Origin: Cytophagales bacterium
GTDB taxonomy: Bacteria; Bacteroidota; Bacteroidia; Cytophagales; Cyclobacteriaceae
Direction: 5' to 3'
DNA: 64,000 bases
Assembly: GCA_017303805.1 (NCBI GenBank)
Contig: JAFLBQ010000001.1
Location: forward strand, 620,001-684,000
The notes under the pieces are model-generated. The model was not told where the DNA came from. It did no database searches and saw nothing but the letters and a program-made list of their open reading frames with translations. Positions 62,216 to 64,000 of this stretch are shown piece after piece. How positions within the stretch are numbered: the first letter of the stretch is position 1; the number at the start of each line of letters is the position of its first letter. The position numbers and the translations under genes were made by a program.

Positions 62216-64000
62216 AACCCCAATCAACAACTCCACCACGCTGGGCCGTTCATTTCTTCAAATGGTTTTGTAATAACCACCTGGCAGAAGCCGTGCTGGG
62301 CGACATGGTAGAGTTGTATGAACGCAGGCGTAAATCCATGTCCAAATGGAAAGCGGATTCACTATTCATCATTAATGTTATTCAGTTTGTTCAACCCTTT
62401 GCTATTCGGAAGAAATCATCATCGCAATTAAACACGTTCGATATGTATAAAAATTATTTCACCATCGCCTGGCGTACTTTTCTCAAGAGCAAAGGCTATT
62501 CATTCATTAATATTATCGGGCTTGCGGTGGGGCTATCTGCGTGTTTACTGATTGGCTTGTATGTAAAGCATGAACTGAGTTATGATGGCTTTCACGAAAA
62601 AGGCGATAGAGTCTATCGGGTGAACATGGAACTCAAGTTCGGGGATAATCACTTGGACCTTGCGGTGGCCAATCCCATGTTTGGCGAAACAGCCAAAATT
62701 GAGATACCGCTGGTTGAAACGACTACCCGCCTGCAATGGTATGGAAGTTTCCTGGTAAAGAAAGGCGATGTAAATATTCGCGAGCGAAATGTTGCCTGGG
62801 CCGATTCTACTTTATTCGATGTGTTTACGCTGCCTATGCTTTGGGGTAATCCTTCAACTGCGCTGCGCGAACCAAATTCAATTGTTATTACAGAATCAGT
62901 TGCCCGAAAATATTTTGACAGGGCCGATGTAGTAGGCGAAACACTTACCATTAACAATACCGAGTCAAGAAAAATAACCGGTGTGATTAAAGACCTGCCA
63001 TCGAACATGCATTTTCAGTTTACCAGTTTTGTTCCGGTGGTCGAGCGCGAAGATGCGCAGGAGAGTTCGTGGGCGGGCAGCCAAAACTGGAACACTTACC
63101 TGCTGCTGAAGGCTGGCGCTAACCAAGATGAAGTTACAACGTTGTTAAATAAAATGCTGGATAATCACCTAGGGCCCGAACTCAAATCAATTCTTGGTAA
63201 GACCCTGAACGAATTTAATGGGGAGGGAAATTTTTTCAAAGTTTCATTAACCGCATTGCCTGATATTTACCTGCACTCAAACCGGATTGGCGAGTTATTC
63301 GGAGTGGGCAACATTCAATACGTATATATCTTTTCTGCCATTGCGGCTTGTATTCTTATCATTGCCATCATCAATTTTATGAACCTGGCCACGGCTCGCT
63401 CGGCCACCCGCGCACGTGAGGTAGGCATGCGAAAAGTAATGGGCTCAATGAAGAGTGCCTTGGTAGGGCAGTTCATTACCGAATCGGTATTAACCTGTGT
63501 AGTAGCCATGTTAATGGCAGTGGGTATGGTTATCGCCATTATTCCCTTCTTCAACGAACTGATTGGAAAGCCAATCGAAGCAAGTATTTTATTTACTCCA
63601 CAGGTTGGTGTGGTGGTGCTCTTGATTACGTTGGTTGTGGGTATATTGGCGGGTAGCTATCCGGCATTTTATCTATCAGCCTATCAACCTGTGTCGGTCT
63701 TGAAAGGATCAAAGGGCAGTGGGGGCAAGCGCTCGGTATTCCGCAATGTGTTGGTTGTATTTCAATTCTCGGCCTCGGTGTTCCTGATTGCCGGTACCCT
63801 GATTGTTTTTCGTCAATTACAATTTATACAACACAAGGATGTTGGCTATACCCGCGAACAACTGTTAACGCTTTACAACATCGATAAACTTGGAAACCGA
63901 ACGGAAAGTTTAAAGACAAGTTTATTGCAGATGAGTGGTGTGGATAAGGTAACTGTAACGGGATACCTGCCGGTGAACTTCTATCGCAGCAACGAATCGT
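62212..64000 (+). CDS. MacB/FtsX-type ABC transporter permease (3' end outside window)
   Basis: An open frame from ATG 62212 to the right edge, 596 residues visible. The N-terminal ~75 residues form a soluble prefix (WAVHFFKWFCNNHLAEAVLGD, YERRR) found in PadR-linked permeases. Then a first helix (about 95-120, FINIIGLAVGLSACLLIG), a periplasmic MacB core (YDGFHEKGDRVYRVN, ITESVARKYF), and a first FtsX domain of three helices (about 365-485; INFMNLATARSATRAREVGMRKVMG). A second helix block starts near residue 510 with RNVLVVFQFSASVFLI. No ATPase domain is present. Role: mechanotransmission or export, partner unknown. Confidence 0.9.
   Translation, partial: MKPQSTTPPRWAVHFFKWFCNNHLAEAVLGDMVELYERRRKSMSKWKADSLFIINVIQFVQPFAIRKKSSSQLNTFDMYKNYFTIAWRTFLKSKGYSFINIIGLAVGLSACLLIGLYVKHELSYDGFHEKGDRVYRVNMELKFGDNHLDLAVANPMFGETAKIEIPLVETTTRLQWYGSFLVKKGDVNIRERNVAWADSTLFDVFTLPMLWGNPSTALREPNSIVITESVARKYFDRADVVGETLTINNTESRKITGVIKDLPSNMHFQFTSFVPVVEREDAQESSWAGSQNWNTYLLLKAGANQDEVTTLLNKMLDNHLGPELKSILGKTLNEFNGEGNFFKVSLTALPDIYLHSNRIGELFGVGNIQYVYIFSAIAACILIIAIINFMNLATARSATRAREVGMRKVMGSMKSALVGQFITESVLTCVVAMLMAVGMVIAIIPFFNELIGKPIEASILFTPQVGVVVLLITLVVGILAGSYPAFYLSAYQPVSVLKGSKGSGGKRSVFRNVLVVFQFSASVFLIAGTLIVFRQLQFIQHKDVGYTREQLLTLYNIDKLGNRTESLKTSLLQMSGVDKVTVTGYLPVNFYRSNES

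Overview
The window reads as chromosome of a Bacteroidota bacterium, most likely of the order Cytophagales (a Chryseolinea/Ohtaekwangia-like soil or freshwater lineage; this placement is inference from gene content only). Supporting signs are proteins with type IX secretion (T9SS) type A and type B sorting tails, a PorP/SprF membrane protein, PD40/TPR proteins, HYC_CC_PP and DUF3347 copper proteins, a lack of Shine-Dalgarno sites before most starts, and candidate promoters of the Bacteroidota type (-33 TTG, -7 TAnnTTTG). Genes are tightly packed, with several ATGA start/stop overlaps and no gap over 300 bp. I see no tRNA, rRNA, CRISPR array, insertion sequence or prophage.

Layout. 1-3085: the 3' part of a MASE1 sensor kinase and a GH20 hexosaminidase lipoprotein. 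3122-9271: a four-gene overlapping operon joining a HYR-repeat adhesin with a T9SS type B tail, a PorP/SprF protein, a TPR/PD40 protein without an OmpA domain, and a membrane sensor kinase; it may form one surface-sensing unit. 9279-12450: small lipoprotein, cupin, DUF4260 membrane protein and glnS. 12567-23049: a copper island with an AraC-type regulator carrying a CxxC head, HMA-DUF4396 protein, HYC_CC_PP protein, CusA pump, TolC, two periplasmic adaptors, DUF3347 lipoprotein and a BNR-propeller lipoprotein with CDCC and His clusters. The TolC/adaptor junction looks damaged or fused: the CPMHP metal motif is split by the only available start codon. 23059-25215: APC permease and a fatty acid hydroxylase closed by a clear terminator.

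25266-34992: three large paralogous T9SS cargo proteins in tandem, with a shared scaffold, exchanged N-terminal and central domains, and a nearly identical 348-bp C-terminal block in the last two. 34985-41419: acyl-CoA oxidase-like dehydrogenase, CBS protein, SPFH protein, cyclophilin lipoprotein, DoxX, a beta-sandwich protein and a transglutaminase-like protein. 41478-48446 (minus strand): katG, dienelactone hydrolase, an orphan T9SS tail fragment, DUF2306 protein, a WG-repeat lipoprotein and a double-thioredoxin protein. 48618-54834: nucleoside hydrolase lipoprotein, a three-gene operon of unrecognised exported proteins, and a divergent TPR sensor kinase. 54866-61751: a lipid-type catabolic neighbourhood (PhyH dioxygenase, MFS transporter, acyl-CoA ligase, serine hydrolase, two SDRs). 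61877-64000: PadR regulator overlapping an MacB/FtsX-type permease that runs off the window.

Three sensor kinases occur and no response regulator lies beside any of them. The observations I would follow first are the adhesin/PorP/PD40/kinase operon, the TolC-CusB junction, the copper-island propeller, the mosaic T9SS trio and the T9SS tail relic at 44797-44895.
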